A DNA stretch of 64,000 nucleotides, taken from the NCBI GenBank assembly GCA_016716235.1, contig JADJWS010000007.1, positions 310,001-374,000 of the forward strand, given 5' to 3'. How positions within the stretch are numbered: position 1 is the stretch's first letter; the number at the start of each line of letters is the position of its first letter. The notes under the pieces were generated by a model, which saw only the letters and a program-made list of their open reading frames with translations, was not told the origin of the DNA and made no database searches. This DNA is from Candidatus Defluviilinea gracilis. Lineage in GTDB: Bacteria; Chloroflexota; Anaerolineae; Anaerolineales; Villigracilaceae. A program made the translations under genes and the position numbers. This document shows positions 56,137 to 63,897 of this stretch, piece by piece.

Positions 56137-56712
56137 TCACAACGCGACCCACCCGCCGCGCAGACCCGCGCGCACGGCTTCGGTGCGGTTGGTCACATCC
56201 AATTTTGTGTAGATCGAAGAGACGTGAAATTTTACGGTGTGTTCGCTGATCCCCAACTCGGCCGCGATCTGTTTGTTCGCCAACCCCTGCGCCAACAACC
56301 CCAACACTTCCAATTCCCTCTCAGTGAGCGGACCGCGCTCTACGGGTTCGATTTCCGATTCAAATAACAACTGCGGCGCTCCGACGATCAGTCCCTGCGA
56401 TAGCGCGTGGATGGCGGCGGTCAACTCTTCAGCGGATGAATCCGTCGGCAGGATTCCCCACACGCGGGACGAACGCTTCATCTCGCGGACGTCAGCCTGG
56501 TCGTCGCTCAGGAGGAGGACTCCAGCCGACGAGGGCAGAGCAGGCTCAAGTCCCGAAAGAGACGCGAACGAAGTGGATGTGATGATCACATCCACTTCGT
56601 TTTCTTCATCCAATGAATCGTTGACAACTTTGATCGTCTTATCAGACGCGAGCAGGGCTTGCAACCCAGCGCGTAATGCGGGCGATGAAAGTTTCAACAA
56701 GACGCGAATCAC
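56137..56712 (-). CDS. LuxR-type regulator with degenerate receiver domain
   Basis: The C-terminal part is a NarL/LuxR helix-turn-helix (GPLTERELEVLGLLAQGLANKQIAAEL and VKFHVSSIYTKL). The N-terminal 110 residues look like a receiver, but the phospho-acceptor region reads VDVIITSTSF, without the usual Asp. It is probably a phosphorylation-independent pseudo-receiver. It overlaps the HtrA-like protease gene by 4 bases and is cotranscribed with it, so the pair may be a stress-response unit. Confidence 0.8.
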   Translation of the reverse strand: MIRVLLKLSSPALRAGLQALLASDKTIKVVNDSLDEENEVDVIITSTSFASLSGLEPALPSSAGVLLLSDDQADVREMKRSSRVWGILPTDSSAEELTAAIHALSQGLIVGAPQLLFESEIEPVERGPLTERELEVLGLLAQGLANKQIAAELGISEHTVKFHVSSIYTKLDVTNRTEAVRAGLRGGWVAL

Positions 56713-57602
56713 TTGCGCTCGCCCACCGTCACGTTGACATTCTCAGCCTTGCCGCCGCGCAGAACTTCAACGACAACTGATTTGCCAACGGTGTCGCTCT
56801 TGAGCGAGGCGAAGAGATCATCGGGGTCGCTGACGGGTTGACCCGCAACCGCGACGATGGTATCGCCGACGAACAAACCGCCTTTTTGCGCGGGCCCGTT
56901 TTCTTCGAGCCACAAGATGAGCAATCCGCTTTTCTGTTCGCGCTTGAGACTCTTGCGCGCGGCTTCGGGGATTTCAACAGGCTGTGTGCGGACGCCGAGA
57001 TAGCCGCGCTTGACCGAGCCATGCTTGGCGAGTTCATCCGCAATGCGCCATGCCACTTTAGCAGGGATGGTCAGCGACGAGCCGCGCCCGAGACCCGATG
57101 TGTTCAAGCCAATGACTTCGCCCTCGGTGTTGACGAGCGGACCGCCAGAGAAGCCAGGATACGGAGTTGTTTCGGTTGAGATGTATTCATCGAGCAAGCC
57201 GCCGCGATGCGTGCGCGCGGGTCCCGCAATCGCGGTGACGATTCCCCACGAGGCTTGTATGCCCGATGTGTTTGGTCGTCCAAGGGCAAGCACAAGTTGA
57301 CCGACTTTCACATCGTTCGATGTCTTTGCGGGCTTGAGTGCTTTTTCCGCGAGTCGCAAGAGAGCAAGGTCTGAACCCGCATCGCGCCCTGCAATTGTCG
57401 CGGAGAGACTCTTGCCGTCGGGCAGAATCACTTTGACGTCTTCGCGCGTCACCACATGATCGGCGGTGAGGACGAGATCTTCTGCATACGCGATTCCGCT
57501 TGCGGGATAACGTTTGCGCGCATCAACAGTGACAGCGCTTTCGCCGCCCTTCTCAACAGCGGCAGTTAGGTAGTTTGAAAATTCAGTAAATGGATTGGAC
57601 AT
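56709..57602 (-). CDS. HtrA/DegQ-like serine protease with PDZ domain, cytoplasmic
   Basis: The 297-residue protein has a trypsin-like triad at His49 (LTADHVVT), Asp78 (GSDLALLRL) and Ser152 (GFSGGPLVN). One PDZ domain follows (GYLGVRTQPVEI ... GLFVGDTIVAVAGQPV). ATG 57602 is placed by GGAGAC upstream; from this start there is no signal peptide, so it should act inside the cell, unlike most DegP/DegQ proteases. The longer frame to 57725 would add a non-secretory hydrophobic stretch without a ribosome site. It is in operon with the regulator. Confidence 0.87.
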   Translation of the reverse strand: MSNPFTEFSNYLTAAVEKGGESAVTVDARKRYPASGIAYAEDLVLTADHVVTREDVKVILPDGKSLSATIAGRDAGSDLALLRLAEKALKPAKTSNDVKVGQLVLALGRPNTSGIQASWGIVTAIAGPARTHRGGLLDEYISTETTPYPGFSGGPLVNTEGEVIGLNTSGLGRGSSLTIPAKVAWRIADELAKHGSVKRGYLGVRTQPVEIPEAARKSLKREQKSGLLILWLEENGPAQKGGLFVGDTIVAVAGQPVSDPDDLFASLKSDTVGKSVVVEVLRGGKAENVNVTVGERK

Positions 57603-57800
57603 GATTGTCTCCTTATAACATATCGGTTTGAATGAACCAAGTATTCGCAGTGTACCGCTTATGAAAATAAAATATATCGGATGTTTGATTAGTTCGCATC
57701 CTAGCCGTTCGGAGGAGGGAATCACTTGACCTTAAAGTTTTTATTTCCGCTTTCAAAACCCTTGAAATTATTTTTATTATCGTTATACTGTTTATATTCA

Positions 57801-57845
57801 TGTCATTGCGAGGAGCGCTCTTGTTCTTCGCGACGAAGCAATCTC
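57801..57845. repeat. single-arm family A element
   Basis: ATGTCATTGCGAGGAGCGC followed by TCGCGACGAAGCAATCTC is one arm of family A without its inverted partner. Confidence 0.75.
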
Positions 57846-57885
57846 ATAGTTGGCATATAAAAGATTGCAATTTGATGGAATTTCT

Positions 57886-58203
57886 ATGAATGAGCTTTTC
57901 TTCGCGAACAAAACTTCTCCACTACACAAACTGATTGTTCCTAACTTCAGGGAAATAAATCTGTTTCCAATATTTGGAATCGTAGTGGTTAGCGCAATCA
58001 TAACCGTGCCGATAATAGGGTCAAATGTTTTGAAATACCTCGATCCAGGCGCTGGCAGTTTTCTAATTCAAACACTTATGTCCGTGACGACCTGCTCAAT
58101 CTGCGGAATACCAATTGCCATTGTTGGAGCGGTGGTTTACTTTCTAACAAAGAAGGGGAAAAAGAATACACAATCAGATTCTGCAAACAAATCTAATTCA
58201 TAA
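57886..58203 (+). CDS. small membrane protein with YLDPGAGS motif
   Basis: The 105-residue protein has two hydrophobic segments (about residues 28-48 and 65-90) and YLDPGAGSFLIQTLMS, a motif shared by many uncharacterised small membrane proteins (usually YLDPGTGS). It ends in a polar tail rich in Ser/Asn/Lys. ATG 57886 gives the most compact start. No function is known. Confidence 0.6.
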   Translation: MNELFFANKTSPLHKLIVPNFREINLFPIFGIVVVSAIITVPIIGSNVLKYLDPGAGSFLIQTLMSVTTCSICGIPIAIVGAVVYFLTKKGKKNTQSDSANKSNS

Positions 58204-58243
58204 TCTCGACTCAATTGAAATGACAACACGAAAGGAAAACTAT

Positions 58244-58720
58244 ATGGTTTCAATGGAAACACTTGTGATCAAAACCGAAAATAAATTCAGAACTCTGATC
58301 ACAAAACAGCAATACAAACAAGGGGAAGTGATCTGCGCAATCCCGCGCGAGAAAGTGGTCAACAAGCCGAATCGATTTACGGTTCAAATTGATCGCACCG
58401 AACACACGGATGTGGGCAAACTTGCCGCGTTGAATCACTCATGCGATCCGAACGTGATCCTCGATACCGCAAAGATGCAAATGGTGGCGCGACGCGACAT
58501 CGAGAAGGGAGAGGAACTCTCGTTCTTCTATCCATCCACCGAATGGGAAATGGACGCGCCGTTCATCTGCCTGTGCGGATCGGCGAACTGCATCCACGTC
58601 GTCGCGGGCGCGCGCTTCCTGCCCCTCTCCACGCTGGAACATCACTTCCTCAACAAACACATCCGCGAAGAGATGATTGACTTGCTCAACGCCACCGAAA
58701 AGAATTTGCCCACCGCGTAA
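58244..58720 (+). CDS. SET-domain protein (lysine methyltransferase fold)
   Basis: The 158-residue protein holds the SET hallmarks LNHSCDPNVIL (SAM and substrate site), KGEELSFFYPSTEW (catalytic Tyr region) and a post-SET-like CLCGSANC zinc site. SET enzymes methylate lysines; bacterial members may act on ribosomal or nucleoid proteins. ATG 58244 follows AAAGGAA. It is short and has no pre-SET region. A terminator follows at 58727. Confidence 0.85.
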   Translation: MVSMETLVIKTENKFRTLITKQQYKQGEVICAIPREKVVNKPNRFTVQIDRTEHTDVGKLAALNHSCDPNVILDTAKMQMVARRDIEKGEELSFFYPSTEWEMDAPFICLCGSANCIHVVAGARFLPLSTLEHHFLNKHIREEMIDLLNATEKNLPTA

Positions 58721-58726
58721 CTTCAC

Positions 58727-58785
58727 CGTCCCGCAGGATTCAATCAGGGCGCACGCTGCCCAGCCCAACCTGCGGGACGTTTTAC
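58727..58785 (+). terminator. hairpin after the SET-domain gene
   Basis: CGTCCCGCAGG and CCTGCGGGACG are inverted arms around about 30 bases, followed by TTTTACG. Confidence 0.7.
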
Positions 58786-58796
58786 GTCAAATTAAA

Positions 58797-58824
58797 ACAA
58801 ACACCCGCCGAAAGGCGGGTTTTA
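58797..58824. terminator. terminator between SET gene and BMC operon
   Basis: AAACACCCGCCGAAAGGCGGGTTTTA is a compact stem-loop with T- and A-runs. It can end the microcompartment operon from the right and the SET gene from the left. Confidence 0.8.
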
Positions 58825-58875
58825 TCATTGATCTAGGCGGCGTCCTCGCCGCCGTGGACGGCGACGAGAGCAAAC

Positions 58876-59214
58876 TTATTTTAGTGAAGAAATCACTCGC
58901 GAAATAACCGCGTCGAGCATCGCCGCATCCACCTGCCCATCCAACTTTGCCAGCACCGCGGACTTGATCTTCGCCTTCAACTCCGCATCCCCAGCGGACT
59001 CGGTCCGCGAGTATGCCGCGACCAAATTCACCGAGCCGCTCAACGTCGCTTTCGGCGCGGACGACGAATCGGCGCGGGTGATTTTCATCTCATACTTCAT
59101 CGCGCGTTCCAACGCCGCATCCGTGACCACCACATTATCCGTGATGTCCAATGACGTGACCCCGCGCGCTTTCATCTCATCAATATCGCGTTCGGTATAA
59201 AAGACCTTGGGCAT
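58876..59214 (-). CDS. BMC-associated protein with EutQ/EutT-like N-terminus and encapsulation-type helix
   Basis: The 112-residue protein begins KVFYTERDIDEMKARGVTSL and continues DNVVVTDAALERAMKYEMKI, a pattern seen at the N-termini of EutT, EutQ and related cargo proteins. The C-terminal AAMLDAVISRVISSLK is an amphipathic helix like those that attach cargo to microcompartment shells, preceded by a flexible Ser/Ala linker. GGAG precedes ATG 59214. It is the last gene of the BMC operon. Confidence 0.7.
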   Translation of the reverse strand: MPKVFYTERDIDEMKARGVTSLDITDNVVVTDAALERAMKYEMKITRADSSSAPKATLSGSVNLVAAYSRTESAGDAELKAKIKSAVLAKLDGQVDAAMLDAVISRVISSLK

Positions 59215-59225
59215 ACAGTCTCCAG

Positions 59226-59345
59226 TCTCTAATCTCAAATTACCAATCACTATTTACCACTTACTCGGTAGTCTCGACTGCTTGCGCTCAACCACCAGTC
59301 TCCAGTCTCCAATTACCAATCACTATTTACCACTTACTCGACCGC
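59226..59345. repeat. seven-base repeat tracts and short direct repeats
   Basis: ATTACCAATCACTATTTACC followed by ACTTACTCG occurs twice, separated by CCAGTCTCCAGTCTCC and ACTGCTTGCGCTCAACC. It fills the gap between two BMC genes. Confidence 0.75.
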
Positions 59346-59366
59346 CAGTCCTCTAATCCTCTGCCT

Positions 59367-59999
59367 TTATTTCTCAGGTCTCCCATCCAACCCCTCCAAC
59401 GCCTTCACCGCCGAATTCCGCGCCGCGACGATCTCCGCTTCGGAGCCAGAGAGCCACATGCGACCGAACCGTCCCACAGACGACACGTGCAGGATTTTGA
59501 TGTTCGCGCCTTTTTCCGCTTCGTTGCACGCGTAGTTGATATACGCGGCGGGAGCGCATTCCAGCACGAGCATCGTCTCGCCAGGGACAAGCATCGAGCC
59601 GCGGCGGAAACGATTCAACAACTGCGCCTGATACGGGTCCACGTTGGTGATGATCTGCACGGATGCGATGAACGGCTTGATGCGTTCTTCGGGTTTCAGG
59701 CTGAGTCGATCCAATACGATTCGCCCCGCTTCCAATACCTCGGATTGCGAATGTGAATGGATTTCGAACATGCCGAACTCGCGCTCGACCAGTTGCGCGC
59801 CAGGCTTCGCTTCGGTTGATTTGACGGCGATATCCACCAGCCGAAATACTTCGTTGCCTGGGGCGACCTCAACGTACAAGGATGCCATGCCCTCGGTTGG
59901 AAGGTCGCCTTGTGTGATCGTCCCAACGAACGCGGCATACTGCGGCTGCATTCGGTCGAGATAGGAATATACGCGTAATGAAAATTGATCTGATGCCAT
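59367..59999 (-). CDS. BMC shell protein, tandem domain (BMC-T type)
   Basis: The 210-residue protein holds two BMC-like halves: VYSYLDRMQPQYAAFVGTITQGDLP with MASLYVEVAPG, and a second with SMLVPGETMLVLECAPAAYINYACNEA and VGRFGRMWLSGSEAEIVAA. Trimers of such proteins form shell tiles, often with a central pore. ATG 59999 follows AGGTGAAAC. It lies between the EutJ-like gene and the operon's last gene. Confidence 0.8.
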   Translation of the reverse strand: MASDQFSLRVYSYLDRMQPQYAAFVGTITQGDLPTEGMASLYVEVAPGNEVFRLVDIAVKSTEAKPGAQLVEREFGMFEIHSHSQSEVLEAGRIVLDRLSLKPEERIKPFIASVQIITNVDPYQAQLLNRFRRGSMLVPGETMLVLECAPAAYINYACNEAEKGANIKILHVSSVGRFGRMWLSGSEAEIVAARNSAVKALEGLDGRPEK

Positions 60000-60003
60000 G
60001 TTT

Positions 60004-60093
60004 CACCTAGTGTCACCCTGAGCGATAGCGAAGGGTCTCCGTGTCGTGAGGGAGATTCTTCGCCGCTCCGCGGCTCAGAATGACATCCTTTCG
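60004..60093. repeat. family A-type element inside the BMC operon
   Basis: GTGTCACCCTGAGCGATAGC and CTCAGAATGACATCC form inverted ends, with AGGGTCTCC and GAGATTCTTCG inside. It is the same subtype as the copy at 9010-9104 and fills the gap between two BMC genes. Confidence 0.75.
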
Positions 60094-60096
60094 AGT

Positions 60097-60942
60097 TTAA
60101 TTATTCATCGCAATCCCAAGCGGCGTAACGAACAGCGGATTGCTCGGTAGAACCGTTTCGATGCCTGTCATTTCTTGAATCACTTCATCCATGCCAACGA
60201 ACGCGCACGTGCCGCCGACCAGATACAGCTTGTCCACTTGATAACCAGCCACATGCCGATTGACGATCGAAGCGACCTTTTCCATCACAGGGCGGACGAC
60301 GGGAAATAACCGCGTCTGCTCGCTCGGATTCTTTTTCATCGCTTCGGCTTCCTCGAACGTTTTGCCCGTCGAGCCAGCGATCACCAGCGAGAAAGATGTT
60401 CCGCCTGTCGGCTCGTCGGCGGTGTGCGCCACCTCCCCATCACGGAAGATGGCGATGCCTGTCGTGCCGCCGCCAACATCTACAATTGCACCGTCGCGGA
60501 TCTTCAACACATTGTTCGCGGCGGTCGGCTCGTCAATGACGCCTGTGCAATCCAGTTCCGCGCCGTGCAACACGTTGGCAGTTGCGCGCACTTCCGCTTG
60601 CGGCACGCCTGGCGGATACGCCGTCGCGGCGGAGGTCAACTTGAAGCCAAGTTTCTTCTCGACCTTCGCTTTCATCGTCCGCAACAAATCCACCGCGCCG
60701 ATAAAGTCCACGACGAGTCCGTCGCGCGTCACCTCTGCGAATTGATACTCGCCCGCAATCGGCTGAAAGTTTTCATCGAGAACGACCAACACCGTGTATG
60801 CCGTTCCCAAGTCCACACCGACATGCACGCGTCCCTGATAAATGCCTGAGGGGAGAATCAGGTTCGGGTCGGCGTGCCAGCCATTTTGTCCAGCCATGAT
60901 GCGGTCTGTCTGAGTCAGAAGAGTCGTCAGATTCGGATTCAT
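60097..60942 (-). CDS. eutJ: EutJ-like actin-fold (Hsp70-type) chaperone
   Basis: The 281-residue protein has the ATPase motifs of the Hsp70/actin family in EutJ form: VHVGVDLGTAYTVLVVLDE (phosphate 1), IVDVGGGTTGIAIF (phosphate 2) and LYLVGGTCAFVGM (adenosine). EutJ is found only in microcompartment operons and is proposed to help cargo enzymes fold or reactivate. ATG 60942 excludes upstream codons from an AAGGACACGAAG-type repeat. Confidence 0.9.
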   Translation of the reverse strand: MNPNLTTLLTQTDRIMAGQNGWHADPNLILPSGIYQGRVHVGVDLGTAYTVLVVLDENFQPIAGEYQFAEVTRDGLVVDFIGAVDLLRTMKAKVEKKLGFKLTSAATAYPPGVPQAEVRATANVLHGAELDCTGVIDEPTAANNVLKIRDGAIVDVGGGTTGIAIFRDGEVAHTADEPTGGTSFSLVIAGSTGKTFEEAEAMKKNPSEQTRLFPVVRPVMEKVASIVNRHVAGYQVDKLYLVGGTCAFVGMDEVIQEMTGIETVLPSNPLFVTPLGIAMNN

Positions 60943-60992
60943 CCAATTTGATTTTCTTTCCTTAGTGTACTTCGTGTCCTTCGTGGTAAAAA

Positions 60993-61544
60993 TTATTTCT
61001 CGTTCCAATTCACAGGAAACACCACATACACAAAGCGCGTCCAGTTCGGCGTCCCAAACGTGATGCTCGAACCTTTCGGGATGTAAATCACATCGCCCGT
61101 TTTGCCGCGCACTTGTTCGCTTCCGCACGTGATCACGAGTTCGCCCTCAAGCACGATGTCAATCTCGTCATACGTCAACGTCCACTGCATCTCGCCTTTG
61201 TCGAGCGACATAAATCCCGCGCCCATCGGCGATCGATCCTGCGTGACGACCACATCCTTCAGCCAGACGTGCGTGCCAGCCGTAGTCTTGCCTTCGGTGA
61301 ACTGCTCCATCTGGACGTTCGCCATTTTGACGACTTTCAGCGGCGGCAGATTCGTGGCAGCGGACGCCTCGTTTCTTCCCACGGGGACGCCTGATTCGGC
61401 TTCTCGAATCATTTTCACGCCCAAAGCGAACGCCACATCCTGCGCCTCGTGTGTGACGATATCGTCAGGCGCAAGCACAAGCGGACCGACGCGCTCACGC
61501 GCCAGACGGCGAATATCCTCCGCAGTAAATAGTTGACGCGGCAT
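60993..61544 (-). CDS. eutQ: EutQ-like cupin protein of the BMC operon
   Basis: The 183-residue protein has the EutQ-type N-terminus (LFTAEDIRRLARERVGPLVL followed by DDIVTHEAQDVA) and a C-terminal cupin: EMQWTLTYDEIDIVLEGELVI and GKTGDVIYIPKGSSITFGTP. EutQ has been reported to have acetate kinase activity in Salmonella; whether this one does is unknown. It precedes the EutJ-like gene; the roughly 50-base gap is repeat-derived. Confidence 0.85.
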   Translation of the reverse strand: MPRQLFTAEDIRRLARERVGPLVLAPDDIVTHEAQDVAFALGVKMIREAESGVPVGRNEASAATNLPPLKVVKMANVQMEQFTEGKTTAGTHVWLKDVVVTQDRSPMGAGFMSLDKGEMQWTLTYDEIDIVLEGELVITCGSEQVRGKTGDVIYIPKGSSITFGTPNWTRFVYVVFPVNWNEK

Positions 61545-61679
61545 GAGAAACGGTTTTCACCGCGAAGCGCGCGAAGGACGCGAAGGACGCGAAGGAATCA
61601 AAAAAGAATCTTTGCGCTCTCGCCTGCACTTGGTGCTTGTGCAAGTGTTGCGTTCTTGGCGGTTCAAATCCTGCGTGAC

Positions 61680-62003
61680 CTATTTCTCTTTACCGCGTCC
61701 GCCGAACGAACCCTTGCTATTCTGCGGCAGGATCATCTCGACGTCACCGTGCGGGCGTGGAATCACATGCACAGACGCGAGTTCACCCACGCGCTTTGCC
61801 GCGGCGGCTCCTGCATCGGTCGCGGCTTTCACCGCGCCGACGTCACCGCGCACCATCACGGTCACGTATCCGCCGCCGACATATTCACTGCCGATCAGCG
61901 TCACGTTTGCGGCTTTGACCATCGCGTCCGCGGCTTCGATTGCGCCGACGAGACCCTTGGTCTCCACCATTCCTAAAGCGATCATTGCTACATCTACGGG
62001 CAT
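61680..62003 (-). CDS. BMC-H shell protein (EutM/PduA-like)
   Basis: The 107-residue protein shows the canonical BMC fold sequence: MIALGMVETKGLVGAIEAADAMVKAANVTLIG and GGYVTVMVRGDVGAVKAATDAGAAAAKRVG. The C-terminal VIPRPHGDVEMIL follows. Hexamers form the shell facets; the pore loop is around YVGGGY. AAAGGAGATTTAAGCC precedes ATG 62003, a strong site fitting high expression. Confidence 0.95.
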   Translation of the reverse strand: MPVDVAMIALGMVETKGLVGAIEAADAMVKAANVTLIGSEYVGGGYVTVMVRGDVGAVKAATDAGAAAAKRVGELASVHVIPRPHGDVEMILPQNSKGSFGGRGKEK

Positions 62004-62127
62004 GGCTTAAATCTCCTTTGAGATAAATATTGTAACGCGACATTTATGTCGCATTCCTCCGATTAGACATCGGATGTGAAAGATTGAAAATGATTCAATC
62101 GCTCACATCGGGCGTCTAACCAATTCA

Positions 62128-62243
62128 TCGCGCTGAGCGGAAGCCTGAGCGAAGTTTGCGAAGGCTGGAGACGAAGCGCACTCTTCGCAACTGCGCTTCG
62201 TCTTCGGGACGAAAGAGCATCGTCCCTCCGCTCAGCGCGAGAT
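62128..62243. repeat. family C paired repeat inside the BMC operon
   Basis: ATCGCGCTGAGCGGAAGC and CTCCGCTCAGCGCGA are the inverted ends. GAGACGAAGCGCACTCTTCG and GCGCTTCGTCTTCG form an inner hairpin. It follows the aldehyde dehydrogenase gene and resembles the 4920-5105 copy. Confidence 0.85.
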
Positions 62244-63742
62244 TATTTCTTCAACTCCAACAACACCTTCCTCACGATCTCTTCCACCTGTGGATTTACC
62301 GCGTTCGACGCCACCGAACCCGCTCCACCACTAAACATACCTCTTTGAGTCTGCGTATCCGTTGAGCCAGGCGTAAACGCGGCATCGGGCGCGGTGCGGA
62401 TCTCGTACGCCAGTCGCTTGGTATTATACATGTGATGCACGCTGATGTTATCGCCCGTGATCGCGCCGCCAACTCCGCCCGAGCCGAGAGTCATCGAGGG
62501 CATCAAGCCAGTGGTGTAGCCTGTTGTGCCGAGCGTCCCGAAAGTGTTGACCACGATGCGGAACACGGGTTTCTGCAAACCGAATTGCATAATGACATTC
62601 TCGTCTTGAGCATGGATGACTTGCGAATGTCCGCGCCCGCCGTATGCGATCATCTCCAAAGAGCGTTCACAACCTTCCTCCCAGCCATCCACCTCGTACC
62701 AGCCGAGGACGGTGGTGAGCTTTTCACCAGAGAGCGGCTCGTCGCGCCCAACGCTGTTGAGTCGCACAACGAGAATCCGCGCCCAATCAGGGACGCTGAA
62801 TCCGTATTGCTGTGCCAACTGCTGTGGACTCTTCCCCACCGATTTAGGATTCGGCAAATGACCGACAAACAAATTCTTCGCCAAAATTTGTTTGATCTTA
62901 TCGTCAACAAAGTACGCGCCCTCAACTTTCATCAATTCTTCGAGTTGCGCCGCGATGGGACGATCCGCAACGACGGCTTGCTCGGTGGCGCAGATCACGG
63001 AATGATCGAACGCTTTCGATGCGACGATGTATTTCGCCGCCTTCGCCACATCCGCTGAACGATCCACATACGCGGGGACGTTGCCAGGACCGACCCCGTA
63101 CGCGGGCTTGCCAACGGAATGAGCCGCGCGAACCATGTCCGAGCCGCCTGTGGCGAGAATCAACGCGACGTATTTATGCTTCATCAATTCCTGTGTGCCA
63201 GGCAGGGATACTTTCGTCATGCACGAGATCAGTCCCTTCGGCATCCCAGCCCGCTCGCCCGCTTCTGCCATGATGCGGATGGTTTCCGCGCAACACTTCG
63301 CGGCAAATGGATGCGGCGCGATCACAATCGCATTCTTCGCTTTGACCGCGATCAACGTCTTGAACATCGTCGTGGATGTTGGGTTGGTGGATGGAGTCAA
63401 CGCGGCGACAACGCCCATGGGCCACGCAATGTCATAGGTTCTTTTCACAGGGTCACTGCGAATCACGCCGACGGTTGGAATATCCTTGATGGCTTCCCAC
63501 AATAATTGCGACGACAATAAATTCTTCAGCGTTTTATGTTCAGGCACGCCATAGCCCGTCTCTTCGCTCGCCATTTTGCCGAGTTGCACAGACGCATCAG
63601 CCGCGGCTTGCGCCATCGCCGCGCAGATGCGATCCACTTCGGCTTGGGTGGCGTGGAGAAACGCGCGTTGAGCGTCACGCGCTTGCGTGGCAAGTGTGCG
63701 GGCTTCCTGAATGGATTGGAGATCGTTGTCAAAGTCGGTCAT
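62243..63742 (-). CDS. CoA-acylating aldehyde dehydrogenase of the microcompartment (EutE/PduP-like)
   Basis: The 499-residue enzyme has the CoA-dependent aldehyde dehydrogenase pattern: PMGVVAALTPSTNPTSTTMFK, VGPGNVPAYVD and the nucleophile Cys251 in AFDHSVICATEQ. It should turn a toxic aldehyde into acyl-CoA inside the shell. The C-terminal NPQVEEIVRKVLLELKK after a Gly/Ser/Ala linker is an encapsulation peptide. The enzyme that makes the aldehyde is not in the window, so the substrate (acetaldehyde, propionaldehyde or lactaldehyde) is open. Confidence 0.93.
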   Translation of the reverse strand: MTDFDNDLQSIQEARTLATQARDAQRAFLHATQAEVDRICAAMAQAAADASVQLGKMASEETGYGVPEHKTLKNLLSSQLLWEAIKDIPTVGVIRSDPVKRTYDIAWPMGVVAALTPSTNPTSTTMFKTLIAVKAKNAIVIAPHPFAAKCCAETIRIMAEAGERAGMPKGLISCMTKVSLPGTQELMKHKYVALILATGGSDMVRAAHSVGKPAYGVGPGNVPAYVDRSADVAKAAKYIVASKAFDHSVICATEQAVVADRPIAAQLEELMKVEGAYFVDDKIKQILAKNLFVGHLPNPKSVGKSPQQLAQQYGFSVPDWARILVVRLNSVGRDEPLSGEKLTTVLGWYEVDGWEEGCERSLEMIAYGGRGHSQVIHAQDENVIMQFGLQKPVFRIVVNTFGTLGTTGYTTGLMPSMTLGSGGVGGAITGDNISVHHMYNTKRLAYEIRTAPDAAFTPGSTDTQTQRGMFSGGAGSVASNAVNPQVEEIVRKVLLELKK

Positions 63743-63749
63743 AGATTAT

Positions 63750-63892
63750 GCCTCGGTGGTCGAGTAGACACGAGCGATAGCGAGTGTCGTATCGAGACCA
63801 CCAGTTACAAGAATACATCTCGAACAAAAGTTATTTTGCGTACCTGCTGGTTTCGATACGGCGGACGAACGCCGCCTACTCAACCAGCGAAG
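63750..63892. repeat. family B paired repeat inside the BMC operon
   Basis: GGTGGTCGAGTAGACACGAG with CGTATCGAGACCACC, then GCTGGTTTCGATACGGCGG with CTACTCAACCAGCG, separated by about 45 bases. Its inner hairpins (CACGAGCGATAGCGAGTG) differ from those of other copies. It ends just before the partial BMC gene. Confidence 0.85.
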
Positions 63893-63897
63893 TGTTC

